A stretch of DNA of 8,367 nucleotides from Bacillota bacterium (GCA_009781925.1 WQUU01000312.1:1-8367); one strand, 5' to 3'. Counted from the stretch's first letter, positions 1-6,170 are shown. Translations and numbers: made by a program. Notes: generated by a model from the letters alone, not told the origin.

Positions 1-739
1 AGGTGCTTTCCAACTGCCCCGCCATGTCGTTAAAGGTTTGGGTCAAGACGCCGATCTCGTCCTTGGCCTTCGATTCCAAGGGGTCGGAGAAATCCCCGCC
101 CGCAACGCGGCGGGCAGCGCAGGTCAAATTCTGGATGGGCGTCACCATGGCCCGGGCCAGCAGGAGACTCAGCGCCACGGAGATTACAAGGCCGATCAGC
201 ATGGCCTCCAGGATAATGCTGAAGATATCCCCCGAGAGTTTCGTCACGGTTGCCTTGTTGTCCCGGATATAGACGATATAACTTCTGTCACCGCCGGGAA
301 TGGGGATGGCCACATCCATGTAGGCGGCCCGACTGTCACTGACATCTCCGGTCTTTCCCATCATGGCCATGAGGATGTTCGCTGTGGCAGGCAGTTCAGT
401 GACAGCCGTGTCCGAGCCCTGAAGCAGCGCGCCGGTCTCCCCGTCCAGAATAAAGTAGCTGCGGGCGCCGGTGGCGATGCCGAGCAGCCCTGCGTTGGAA
501 CGCAGCGTAGCAATCATCTCAGTGACAGCTTCGTCTTCACTGGGCTGCGCCGCCGCGTTCCGCAGATCGGTCACCATTTGGGCGTTGGCGGAGGAGAAGG
601 CCTGTGACATCTTCGTGTAAAAATCGTCGATGTAAAAGCCCTGTATCCTGCGCATGAGAAAAGCGCCCATCACCGCCGTCAGTGTGAGGATAAGCACAAA
701 GATGATTAATACCAGTCTTGTGTAAAGGCTGCGGTTCAT
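1..739 (-). CDS. Sensor histidine kinase, WalK/PhoR-like, N-terminal part (runs off left edge)
   Basis: This is a membrane sensor kinase expected to autophosphorylate on histidine and pass the phosphate to the response regulator encoded just upstream. The 246 visible residues begin MNRSLYTRLV. A first membrane segment spans about residues 9-29. An extracytoplasmic sensor region of roughly 140 residues follows and includes a Cache/PAS-like stretch (ARSYFILDGETGALLQGSD, about 92-110). A second membrane segment lies at 173-196, and a HAMP domain at about 198-246 contains the characteristic DEIGVLTQTFNDM. The DHp and ATPase domains lie beyond the window. The start ATG (737-739) has only a weak ribosome binding site. 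It lies 112 bp after the regulator's stop, with a palindromic repeat between them. Architecture and partner resemble WalK, but a PhoR-type kinase cannot be excluded without the catalytic half. Confidence 0.9.
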   Translation of the reverse strand, partial: MNRSLYTRLVLIIFVLILTLTAVMGAFLMRRIQGFYIDDFYTKMSQAFSSANAQMVTDLRNAAAQPSEDEAVTEMIATLRSNAGLLGIATGARSYFILDGETGALLQGSDTAVTELPATANILMAMMGKTGDVSDSRAAYMDVAIPIPGGDRSYIVYIRDNKATVTKLSGDIFSIILEAMLIGLVISVALSLLLARAMVTPIQNLTCAARRVAGGDFSDPLESKAKDEIGVLTQTFNDMAGQLEST

Positions 740-757
740 AGGCGATGTCCATTTCTT

Positions 758-843
758 GTCATTGCGAGCGAACGCGAAGCAATCCAGGTTCTTACTCTAT
801 CAGGGCTTCTGGATTGCTTCGTCGCGTTGCTCCTCGCAATGAC
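758..843. repeat. Palindromic 'GTCATTGCGAG' repeat, copy A
   Basis: This is an 86-bp element with inverted ends. The left arm (758-787) begins GTCATTGCGAGCGAACGCGA and ends AATCCAG. The right arm (809-843) begins CTGGATTGCTTCG and ends CTCGCAATGAC. The arms are near-complementary and would fold into a long hairpin. It fills most of the 112-bp gap between the response regulator and its kinase. Related copies lie at 1591-1675 and 5369-5450. The structure fits a small non-autonomous palindromic repeat (REP/MITE-like). Confidence 0.85.
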
Positions 844-851
844 GGGCAATA

Positions 852-1550
852 CTAATTGTCCCTGAAGTAGTAGCCCGCGCCGCGCTTGGTCATGACCATC
901 TCGGGCTCGGCGGGGTTGTTTTCGAGCTTCTCCCGCAAGCGGCGGACGGCTACATCCACCACGCGCAGGTCGCCGTAGTAGTCGTACTGCCACACTTCGC
1001 TCATGAGTTCCTGCCGCGAGACCACTTTGCCGGGACTTATGGCCAGGAACTTGATGAGCTCATACTCCCGCTGGGTGAGCTCCAGCGCTTTGTCGTTTTT
1101 GTACGCCTCGCGGCGGGCAAGGTCAATGACGAGCTGTCCCCGGCGAATCAGTTCCCCGCTGGGCCCCGGGTCGGGTTCGGCCTTCGAGGCGCGGCGGATG
1201 TTGGTCTTGACCCGCGCCAGCAATTCCCGGATGGAAAAGGGCTTGATGATGTAATCATCCGCGCCGAGCTCCAACCCGAAGACCTTGTCCGTCTCCTCCT
1301 CCCGGGCGGTGAGCATGATAATGGGGACGTTATCCCCCTCCCCCCGGAGCGTTCGGCAAACCTCAAAACCGTCCATGCCGGGGAGCATAACGTCCAGGAG
1401 GATCAGATCCGGATCCTCCCTGCGCGCCTGGCGCAGGCCCTCCAGTCCGTCATAGGCGCAAAGGGTGCGGAACCCGTTTTTTTCGAGATTAAATTTCAGA
1501 ATCTCCACAATGGATTTTTCGTCGTCCACAACCAGAATGGTCGTTGCCAT
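852..1550 (-). CDS. walR: OmpR/PhoB-family response regulator, WalR-like
   Basis: This 232-residue two-component transcription regulator probably pairs with the kinase gene that follows. The receiver domain (about 4-118) shows acidic-pocket residues D9-D10, phosphoacceptor D53 in LILLDVMLPGMDG, the conserved T81 in IIMLTA and K103 in the KPF motif. The C-terminal winged-helix domain (about 130-230) contains LTQREYELIKFL, the recognition region VVDVAVRRLREKLE, and ends GAGYYFRDN. Together with the ILKFNLEKNG helix this resembles WalR/YycF more than KdpE or PhoP, but gene-level identity is inferred. The start at 1550 is chosen because GAGAGAGG lies about 9 nt upstream. An in-frame ATG at 1595 would add 15 residues but has no such site and lies in the repeat. 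In Firmicutes WalR controls cell-wall metabolism genes. Confidence 0.93.
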   Translation of the reverse strand: MATTILVVDDEKSIVEILKFNLEKNGFRTLCAYDGLEGLRQARREDPDLILLDVMLPGMDGFEVCRTLRGEGDNVPIIMLTAREEETDKVFGLELGADDYIIKPFSIRELLARVKTNIRRASKAEPDPGPSGELIRRGQLVIDLARREAYKNDKALELTQREYELIKFLAISPGKVVSRQELMSEVWQYDYYGDLRVVDVAVRRLREKLENNPAEPEMVMTKRGAGYYFRDN

Positions 1551-1590
1551 GGGATAAAACCTCTCTCTGTATGATGTTTTCATTGATATT

Positions 1591-1675
1591 GTCATTGCGA
1601 GGCGACCGCCCTTGTCGCCGTGGCAATCCAGTCATCACAAGACCTTCTGGATTGCTTCGCTGCGCTCGCAATGAC
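1591..1675. repeat. Palindromic 'GTCATTGCGAG' repeat, copy B
   Basis: This 85-bp copy has a left end GTCATTGCGAGGCGACCG and a right arm running from CTGGATTGCTTCGC (1647) to CTCGCAATGAC (1675). It lies between the NUDIX gene and the response regulator on the minus strand. It overlaps the NUDIX coding end: the last 13 codons and the stop codon of that gene fall inside the repeat. The left arm differs internally from copies A and C, carrying GGCGACCGCCCTTGTCGCCG, itself a small hairpin. Confidence 0.85.
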
Positions 1676-2210
1676 GGTCGGTGAGCACCTGTTTTGCCCG
1701 TAAAACCGCCACAACCGTCTTCGCGTCGCAAATCTCTCCCCGCGCGACACAGGCGACCAGTTCATCCAAAGGAATGCGCAGCACTTCAAGAAACTCGTCC
1801 GTATCCGGGTGGGGAGCGCCCTCCTTGAGGTCGAGCGCCAGATAGATGTATAAAATCTCGCGGCTATAGCCCGGCGAGGGATAGATATACCCCAGAGGAA
1901 TCACTCTGCCCGCCGTCAGCCCCGTCTCCTCGGAGAGCTCCCGGAGCGCAGATTCCAGAGGATCCTCCCCCGGCTCCAGCTTCCCCGCCGGGGCCTCCAG
2001 CAGGTGCTCGGAGAAGGCGTAGCGGTACTGCCGGACGCAGACGGCGTTCCCGGCGCCGTCCAAGGGCAGAATCGCCACCCCGCCGGGGTGCTCCACGATC
2101 TCCCGCCGGGCCTCCCTGCCGCCGGGCAGGCGGACAGTGTCCACCCGCACATCCACGATAATGCCGCTGTATTTCCCCTCCGATTTGACCGGGATTTCCG
2201 TGAAATCCAT
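1635..2210 (-). CDS. NUDIX hydrolase, ADP-ribose pyrophosphatase type
   Basis: This cytoplasmic enzyme is predicted to hydrolyse ADP-ribose or related nucleoside diphosphate sugars to AMP and a sugar phosphate. The 191-residue protein has a perfect NUDIX box at residues 76-98 (GX5EX7REUXEEXGU: G76, E82, R90, E91, E94, E95, G97). N-terminal strands contain IVEHPGGVAILPL and VRQYRYAFSEHLLEAPAGKL, typical of the ADP-ribose pyrophosphatase (NudF-like) subfamily, and the IYPSPGYSREILYIYLA stretch also fits. The start at 2210 has GGAGG 5 nt upstream (2216-2220) and a promoter behind it. Residues 179-191 (RHCERSEAIQKVL) are encoded by a palindromic repeat, so the natural end was probably near LRAKQVLTD. 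It is the first gene of a probable unit with the downstream two-component genes. The exact substrate is unproven. Confidence 0.93.
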   Translation of the reverse strand: MDFTEIPVKSEGKYSGIIVDVRVDTVRLPGGREARREIVEHPGGVAILPLDGAGNAVCVRQYRYAFSEHLLEAPAGKLEPGEDPLESALRELSEETGLTAGRVIPLGYIYPSPGYSREILYIYLALDLKEGAPHPDTDEFLEVLRIPLDELVACVARGEICDAKTVVAVLRAKQVLTDRHCERSEAIQKVL

Positions 2211-2234
2211 AAAAACCTCCGCGCATTTTTTACT

Positions 2235-2263
2235 ATTATAACACAGGCCCGCGCGTTTTTCCA
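2235..2263 (-). promoter_or_regulatory. Promoter for the NUDIX gene (extended -10)
   Basis: Read on the minus strand there is a perfect TATAAT (2235-2240) preceded by TGT, giving an extended -10 TGTTATAAT. Seventeen bases further upstream is TGGAAA (2258-2263), a 4/6 match to the -35 consensus. The start codon lies about 25 nt downstream of the -10, after a GGAGG site. It would drive the NUDIX gene and possibly the two-component genes. Confidence 0.65.
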
Positions 2264-2329
2264 GATATTTAGACTGTGCGTTGTGCGGATTCTATTCTAT
2301 AATGGGAGGCAATAAGATATCCATAGGAT

Positions 2330-2428
2330 TGTAGGGCGCGACGCCCCCGGCGCGCCGTGCATGTTGTCCGCGGTGTGCCTTACACGCCGTATGCGATTCC
2401 CGGCGCGCCGAGGGCGGCGCGCCCTACA
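2330..2428. repeat. Large inverted repeat ('TGTAGGGCGCG' family)
   Basis: Two 28-bp arms, 2330-2357 and 2401-2428, match as reverse complements at 26 of 28 positions. The left starts TGTAGGGCGCGACGCCCC and the right ends GGCGGCGCGCCCTACA. A 43-bp centre lies between them and contains a smaller imperfect hairpin (CGGTGT/ACACGCCG). The element ends just 3 nt before the ribosome binding site of the MecA-like gene. It belongs to a different family from the GTCATTGCGAG repeats and looks like another non-autonomous palindromic element. Confidence 0.85.
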
Positions 2429-2445
2429 TTTGGGAGGTAAGCGCC

Positions 2446-2952
2446 ATGTACATAGAGACCGTTTCGCCGAATGCCGTGGCCATCTGTTTGCTCAAGGAGG
2501 AGATAGAGCTGCGGGGCATTGCCCAGAGTATGAGCGCCGGCTCCGCCCGGGAATTGGTGCGCCAGGTATTGAGGGAGGCCGGCCAGGAGCCCTGGCAGGA
2601 CATGGAGATCGAGCTCTTCTCACGGGATGGGGACGTGCTCATCATGGCCCGCCCCGCCGCGGGCGGCTGTGCGCTCTTCGTCTTTTCCGCCGGGGAGACC
2701 GCCGTCCAGGCGGCCCTGGCCTGTCCGGCGGGGCTGCCTTCCTCTTTGCTCACCCAAGACGGGCGCTACTATCTCGCTCTGCGCTGTGACGAACAAAGCG
2801 TCCCAAATGTTCTCTACGAGTACGGCGAGGCGATTCCGAAGGCGGAGCGGCTGCTGGCGCATCTGCGTGAGCACGGCGCGTGTTTGATCGACAGCGGCGC
2901 GGTGGACGCGCTGAAGGGCTGGTTTGGGGGGGATCGTAAGCGGCAGACGTAA
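2446..2952 (+). CDS. MecA-like ClpC adaptor protein
   Basis: This 168-residue protein resembles clostridial MecA adaptors, which deliver substrates to the ClpC-ClpP protease. The N-terminal region (MYIETVSPNAVAICLLKEEI, then ELRGI) matches the MecA N-terminal motif. Next comes a helix and an acidic strand EIELFSRDGDVLIMA (about 54-68). The C-terminal half has the MecA order: a strand pair around CALFVFS, then GRYYLALR, then YEYGEA, then a final LLAHLREHGACLIDSGAVDAL helix. It is shorter than Bacillus MecA (about 218 residues) because the acidic linker is short, as in many clostridial homologues. The start is supported by GGGAGGT (2432-2438) 7 nt before ATG. Family identification rests on motif recall rather than alignment. 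Actual substrates cannot be read from the sequence. Confidence 0.75.
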   Translation: MYIETVSPNAVAICLLKEEIELRGIAQSMSAGSARELVRQVLREAGQEPWQDMEIELFSRDGDVLIMARPAAGGCALFVFSAGETAVQAALACPAGLPSSLLTQDGRYYLALRCDEQSVPNVLYEYGEAIPKAERLLAHLREHGACLIDSGAVDALKGWFGGDRKRQT

Positions 2953-2987
2953 AAAGCGCGCCTTTCGGATCAATCCGAGAGGCGCGC
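2951..2987 (-). terminator. Rho-independent terminator for the small cysteine-rich gene
   Basis: The segments 2956-2970 (GCGCGCCTTTCGGAT) and 2973-2987 (ATCCGAGAGGCGCGC) pair with a single mismatch. On the minus strand the hairpin is followed by TTTTT (2951-2955). It lies 33 nt after the stop codon of the minus-strand gene at 3020. On the plus strand there is no T-run, so it is not a good terminator for the MecA-like gene, whose stop codon overlaps the A-run. Confidence 0.85.
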
Positions 2988-3019
2988 TCCTAAATAGCGC
3001 TTGGATTTGATTGGCTCGG

Positions 3020-3253
3020 CTAGCGCATACCACAAGTTCCGCCGCCGCCCATCATGGAACAGCCGCCGTTTTGGCAAGCCGACGCTCCACAGGTTCCCGT
3101 CCCGTCGCACGTTCCGCTGTTGGGACAAGTCTGGCTCATAGGACATTGCTGCACTGACGAGGAGCCCCGGGTCACCGCCAGTGCCGTGACCGACAACGCG
3201 ATAACGAGCGCCAGCGCGATGCAAATCAGCACTATCTTCTTGGTCTTGCTCAT
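3020..3253 (-). CDS. Small secreted cysteine-rich peptide, unknown function
   Basis: The 77-residue product has a classical signal peptide: MSKTKK, a hydrophobic core (about 7-26), and an ALA motif at 24-26 suggesting cleavage after A26. The predicted mature part of about 51 residues is rich in Cys, Gly, Ser and Met, with seven cysteines at 37, 43, 49, 55, 60, 65 and 74. The first four are spaced exactly six apart, and CSMMGGGGTCGMR forms the C-terminus. Disulfide bonding or metal binding are both possible and neither is shown. No family is recognised. The gene is credible: it has an AAGGGGGTGG ribosome binding site about 5 nt upstream of ATG, a TATAGT -10 candidate (3277-3282), and a strong terminator downstream. 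It stands alone between oppositely oriented genes. Confidence 0.75.
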   Translation of the reverse strand: MSKTKKIVLICIALALVIALSVTALAVTRGSSSVQQCPMSQTCPNSGTCDGTGTCGASACQNGGCSMMGGGGTCGMR

Positions 3254-3314
3254 CCAACCACCCCCTTTTCGTGGTTACTATACCGCTTCTGTATTGAAAA
3301 AGATAGAGCCGTTG

Positions 3315-3331
3315 TGTGAATTTTTTGTGAA
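3315..3331 (+). promoter_or_regulatory. Candidate WalR-like direct-repeat operator
   Basis: TGTGAA (3315-3320), five T residues, and TGTGAA (3326-3331) form a direct repeat with 11-bp periodicity. The published WalR consensus is TGTWAH-N5-TGTWAH. Each half-site here deviates at one position (G in place of A/T), while the spacing is exact. It lies in the intergenic region between the cysteine-rich peptide gene and the membrane protein gene, about 33 bp upstream of the peptide gene's -10 candidate. Binding by the regulator encoded at 852-1550 is only an inference. Confidence 0.3.
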
Positions 3332-3420
3332 TCTTCTTTATTCTCCGCTTCGTAGACACATTCCGCCCATTGGGGCTGGTTTTCTCTGTCTCCTTCCTGT
3401 TGACGGCGGTGGGGCTATGT

Positions 3421-4260
3421 ATGGCTCTCTTGATCGCGTATGTTGTCGTCACCTTCGTTTTCTATGCGCCGGGGCTCGGCTTAATCGTAGGGATGATCTT
3501 TTACGCAATCAGCGCCTTCATTGTGTTTGTCGCGTATAATAATGCCTCGGCCCGCTTGCGAGACGAGGATTTTTCCGGAAGCGGCGAGATGTTTGACTGG
3601 GCTACCGCGACACTCAACCGCTGGTTGTTCGCCGCGCTCTACTGTGTGATTGCGGTGCTGATTCTGTCGCTGCCGTTTGTCCTCTACGGTGCCGGGTTTT
3701 ACTTTAAGTCATTTTCTTTCCTGTCCATTTTATACATCCTGACAGGTATTCTGCCGTTTCTGCTTGTCTGCGGGCTGCTGCTCCTCTGCGGACTCATGCT
3801 GTTTCGGCGCAAGCTGGCACTGTATGGAAAGGGTGTCAGGCTGCTTGCCCCCACGGGTTGCCGGAAGCTGAATATTGTGCAGGGCGCTTTGATTGCTGGG
3901 TCTCTGCTTCCTCTGCTTGGCTATTTGTTTTGGAATTGGCGTCTGGGCATCCCTTCCACGGGCGATACCGCCACAAGAGCGCTGAGATTCGCCCTGTTCG
4001 CGGTTCCGCAGGCGGTGTTGTCTCTGGTGATTCTGGTTGTGTTCACGCTACGGGCAAAGAATGGGCACAGGGGAATGCTGATCATCACTGGGCTACGCAA
4101 TCTGGGTTTTGGAATCACATCCCTGATTGTGCTTGTGGGGATCCGTTTTTCCTATTTGAGCGGTCAGCTTTTTCCCGCCGCCGCCTCGCTCGTCCTCGCG
4201 GCGATGATGTTTTACCTTCTCGCAAAATATTTGATCCTGCGCGACAAACAAGAAAATTAA
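3421..4260 (+). CDS. Polytopic membrane protein, unknown function
   Basis: This very hydrophobic protein of about 279 residues has around seven to eight predicted membrane segments. They are arranged as an N-terminal hydrophobic block, a hydrophilic loop (NNASARLRDEDFSGSGEMFD), a central group, a basic loop (RRKLALYGKGVRLLAPTGCRK), and four further segments ending LLAKYLILRDKQEN. No catalytic motif or known family is recognised. The start is uncertain. ATG at 3421 has GGTGGGG 6 nt upstream. A TTG at 3370 in the same frame would add 17 hydrophobic residues and complete the first membrane segment, but it has no ribosome binding site. The frame is open back to a stop at 3328. The gene lies 60 bp before a second membrane-protein gene on the same strand, so co-transcription is plausible. 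Confidence 0.75.
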   Translation: MALLIAYVVVTFVFYAPGLGLIVGMIFYAISAFIVFVAYNNASARLRDEDFSGSGEMFDWATATLNRWLFAALYCVIAVLILSLPFVLYGAGFYFKSFSFLSILYILTGILPFLLVCGLLLLCGLMLFRRKLALYGKGVRLLAPTGCRKLNIVQGALIAGSLLPLLGYLFWNWRLGIPSTGDTATRALRFALFAVPQAVLSLVILVVFTLRAKNGHRGMLIITGLRNLGFGITSLIVLVGIRFSYLSGQLFPAAASLVLAAMMFYLLAKYLILRDKQEN

Positions 4261-4320
4261 CAGATTTTTCTTTTATCTTCCCGGCGGATGTGGTAAACTA
4301 CACCATAAGGAGATGAGGAT

Positions 4321-4848
4321 ATGGAAACAGCAATAGAGACCCCGCTATTTGAAAACGAGACGTTACTCGACCGGAAGCTGTTAAAAGAGGCGGTCAACGC
4401 GTCTTATGGCATTCTCAACTGGATATCCCGCATCGTTTGGGCCGCTTTCGGGGTGATTCTGCTCGGGCTCGGCGCCTACTTATTGATCTTTGCAAAGGTT
4501 TATATCCCGGCCTACATCCTGCTTGTGCTCGGCATATATCTGTTGATCGTCACATTTCAGCCCCGCGGCATAGGCAGGCCCTACCGCTCCATACTCGCCG
4601 TCAACCCCAGCGCACAGTACCACTTTTTGTTCTACGACGACCACTTTGAGCAGGTCACGCCCGTCTCCAGCGCCACGCTCACCTACGTCAACGTCACAAA
4701 AGTGTTTGACACAAAGAATACATACACCCTGCTGTTCGGTTTTTCCCTGATTGTTCTCAGCAAAACGGGGTTCCAAAAGAGCACCGATAAAGACGTGGGG
4801 GAAGTTCTGCGTCAAAAATGCGGCGGCGCGAGGTTTTACAGGAAGTAA
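4321..4848 (+). CDS. YcxB-like membrane protein
   Basis: The 175-residue protein has an acidic N-terminus, two closely spaced membrane segments (about 33-57 and 61-79), and a C-terminal cytoplasmic domain. That domain runs from about 98 to 165 (YHFLFYDDHFEQVTP, then YVNVTKVFDTKNTYTLLF, then LIVLSKTGFQ). Its strand order and the final lysine-rich strand resemble the YcxB-like C-terminal domain found in many Firmicutes, whose biochemical role is unknown. The ATG at 4321 has AAGGAG (4307-4312) 8 nt upstream. A possible extended -10 (TGGTAAACT, 4291-4299) precedes it but without a convincing -35. It lies 27 bp before smpB, which suggests shared transcription. The family call is by recall and moderate. 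Confidence 0.72.
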   Translation: METAIETPLFENETLLDRKLLKEAVNASYGILNWISRIVWAAFGVILLGLGAYLLIFAKVYIPAYILLVLGIYLLIVTFQPRGIGRPYRSILAVNPSAQYHFLFYDDHFEQVTPVSSATLTYVNVTKVFDTKNTYTLLFGFSLIVLSKTGFQKSTDKDVGEVLRQKCGGARFYRK

Positions 4849-4875
4849 AGCTAAAAAGAAGGAGGTTTCCACCCC

Positions 4876-5337
4876 ATGCCCAAACAGACCGGTGTCAAAG
4901 TTGTCGCCAGCAATCGCAAGGCTTTTCACGAATACTTTGTCCTGGAGCGCTTTGAGGCCGGCATCGAGCTGGCGGGTACCGAAGTCAAATCCGTTCGGGG
5001 CGGAACGGTCAGCCTCAGGGACTCCTTTTGCACCGTCAAGGACGGGGAGCTCTTTGTGCGGGGGATGCACATCAGCCCCTATGAGCACGGCAACATTTTC
5101 AACCGCGACCCCGTGCGGCCCCGAAGATTGCTCATGCACAAACGGGAGATCCGGCGGCTGGGCGCAAGCGTGGCGCAGGACGGCGTCGCTTTGATCCCGC
5201 TGTCGGTCTATTTCAAGGACAGCCGGGTCAAGGTGGAACTGGGCCTGTGCAAGGGCAAAAAGCTCCATGACAAGCGCGACGCCGCCGCCGAAAGAGACGC
5301 CAGGCGCGATATGGAACGGGCGATGAAGGACAGTTGA
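4876..5337 (+). CDS. smpB: SsrA-binding protein SmpB
   Basis: SmpB binds tmRNA and carries it into the A site of stalled ribosomes for trans-translation. The 153-residue protein has all family landmarks: NRKAFHEYFVLERFEAGIEL (13-32), GTEVKS (34-39), the HISPYEHGN strand (65-73), RRLLMHKREI (83-92), VYFKDSRVKVELGLCKGKKL (111-130) and the basic DKRDAAAERDARRDMERAM tail (132-150) that enters the empty mRNA channel. Length is normal for the family. The ATG at 4876 has a strong AAGGAGGT (4859-4866) 9 nt upstream. Its RNA partner ssrA lies 1.35 kb downstream on the same strand. The stop codon is followed directly by repeat-derived sequence. Confidence 0.98.
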   Translation: MPKQTGVKVVASNRKAFHEYFVLERFEAGIELAGTEVKSVRGGTVSLRDSFCTVKDGELFVRGMHISPYEHGNIFNRDPVRPRRLLMHKREIRRLGASVAQDGVALIPLSVYFKDSRVKVELGLCKGKKLHDKRDAAAERDARRDMERAMKDS

Positions 5338-5368
5338 CAACGAACAATGAACAACAAATGCCTTGTCC

Positions 5369-5450
5369 GTCATTGCGAGCGCAGCGCGGCAATCCAGTCC
5401 GTATGGCGTGATTTTCTGGATTGCCGCGTCGCTTCGCTCCTCGCAATGAC
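5369..5450. repeat. Palindromic 'GTCATTGCGAG' repeat, copy C
   Basis: This 82-bp copy runs from GTCATTGCGAGCGCAGCGCG through AATCCAG (left arm 5369-5397), and from CTGGATTGCCGCGTCGC to CTCGCAATGAC (right arm 5416-5450). It sits between smpB and the cyclophilin gene. It is preceded at 5334-5360 by an AT-rich stretch of near-repeats (TTGACAACGAACAATGAACA). Confidence 0.85.
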
Positions 5451-5480
5451 AAGGGCACCACCCCCGGCGGCTACCACCCC

Positions 5481-5541
5481 GGCGCTGCGCGCCACCCCTC
5501 CGTTGGAGGGAAATAGCCACCACGCCCCTCCTCTGGAGGGG
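5481..5541. repeat. Cluster of small GC-rich hairpins upstream of ppiB
   Basis: Three short perfect hairpins lie in a row: GGCGC-TGC-GCGCC (5481-5493), CCCTCC-GTT-GGAGGG (5496-5510) and CCCCTCC-TCT-GGAGGGG (5525-5541). The last is followed by AATTTT and could slow transcription, but the T-run is short. With copy C this makes the whole 234-bp smpB to ppiB gap repeat-derived, so no independent ppiB promoter is evident in it. Confidence 0.6.
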
Positions 5542-5571
5542 AATTTTAGAGGTATGGAGGTATATTTCAAA

Positions 5572-6090
5572 ATGCCAAATCCGGTCGTGACCATTGAAAT
5601 GGAAGATGGCGCAGTTATCCGGGCGGAGCTTTTTCTGGAGACCGCGCCGAATACGGTGAACAATTTTATCAGTCTGATCAAAAAAGGCTACTACAACGGC
5701 CTGAGTTTTCACCGGGTCATCCCCGGCTTTATGATCCAGGGCGGCTGTCCGGACGGGAACGGCATGGGCGGGCCGGGTTACACCATTCCTGGCGAATTCA
5801 GTGCAAACGGTTTCAAGAATGACCTCAAGCATGGACGCGGCGTCCTCTCCATGGCGCGGACTATGGCTCCCAATTCCGCCGGCAGTCAATTTTTTATCAT
5901 GCACGAGAACTCTCCGCATCTGGACGGGCAATACGCCGCCTTCGGCCGGGTAACCGAGGGTTTGGACGCCGTGGACAAGATCGCGGACTGTGACGCCGAC
6001 AAAAACGACAAGCCGATCAAGCCGCAGACGATGAAGCGGGTCACAGTCGAGACATTTGGCGTCGAGTATCCTGAGCCGGAAAAGGTGTGA
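5572..6090 (+). CDS. Cyclophilin-type peptidyl-prolyl cis-trans isomerase
   Basis: This 172-residue single-domain cyclophilin catalyses cis-trans isomerisation of proline peptide bonds. With no signal peptide it should be cytoplasmic. Active-site motifs are clear: FHRVIPGFMIQGG (47-59, with R48, F53 and Q56), SAGSQFFI (102-109) and HLDGQYAAFGRV (116-127). The position equivalent to the cyclosporin-binding tryptophan is H116, so weak cyclosporin sensitivity would be expected. The start at 5572 is preferred because GGAGGT (5556-5561) stands 10 nt upstream. An in-frame ATG at 5554 has its purine run too close, and the frame open further upstream is repeat sequence translating to RHCERSAAIQ. The gene follows smpB on the same strand. 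Confidence 0.95.
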   Translation: MPNPVVTIEMEDGAVIRAELFLETAPNTVNNFISLIKKGYYNGLSFHRVIPGFMIQGGCPDGNGMGGPGYTIPGEFSANGFKNDLKHGRGVLSMARTMAPNSAGSQFFIMHENSPHLDGQYAAFGRVTEGLDAVDKIADCDADKNDKPIKPQTMKRVTVETFGVEYPEPEKV

Positions 6091-6143
6091 CTGAGGGAAA
6101 AGGGCAGCTCCCTCAATCGCGCAAGGGCGGCGCTGAGGGAGCC
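6091..6143. repeat. Degraded 'CTGAGGGA / TCCCTCA' repeat
   Basis: TGAGGGA occurs at 6092-6098 and 6134-6140, and its reverse complement TCCCTCA at 6109-6115. The middle copy can therefore pair with either neighbour. The segment AGCTCCCTCAATCGC followed by GCTGAGGGAGCC resembles a repeat type common in Oscillospiraceae genomes, here apparently decayed. It begins right after the ppiB stop codon and lacks a T-run, so it is not a convincing terminator. Confidence 0.45.
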
Positions 6144-6170
6144 ACGGCGGCCAGCCACGGCGTTTGTGTG

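Noticed and set aside
38..607. Plus-strand open frame of 189 codons at the left end
   Set aside because: It is antisense to the histidine kinase, whose membrane and HAMP features are clear, and has no recognisable domain.
616..636. Two TGTAAA motifs as a WalR site in the kinase gene
   Set aside because: They are separated by 9 nt instead of 5 and lie inside coding sequence.
2298..2303. Plus-strand TATAAT upstream of the MecA-like gene
   Set aside because: The hexamer is perfect, but no acceptable -35 lies 16-18 bp upstream, so it was not listed as a promoter.
758..5450. Possible CRISPR array from the recurring repeats
   Set aside because: The copies are far apart, palindromic over their whole length, and lack regular unique spacers.
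5525..5541. GC-rich hairpin before ppiB as a terminator of the smpB transcript
   Set aside because: Only four T residues follow, after AA, and similar hairpins stand next to it. It looks like a repeat unit more than a terminator.
5347..5571. Longer start for the cyclophilin, adding 75 residues
   Set aside because: The added sequence is the translated repeat (RHCERSAAIQ) and hairpin DNA. A well-placed GGAGGT supports the start at 5572.
4480..5931. Long minus-strand open frame of 483 codons overlapping the YcxB-like gene, smpB and ppiB
   Set aside because: It lies opposite three well-supported genes, passes through repeat copy C, and its translation is compositionally odd with no family resemblance.
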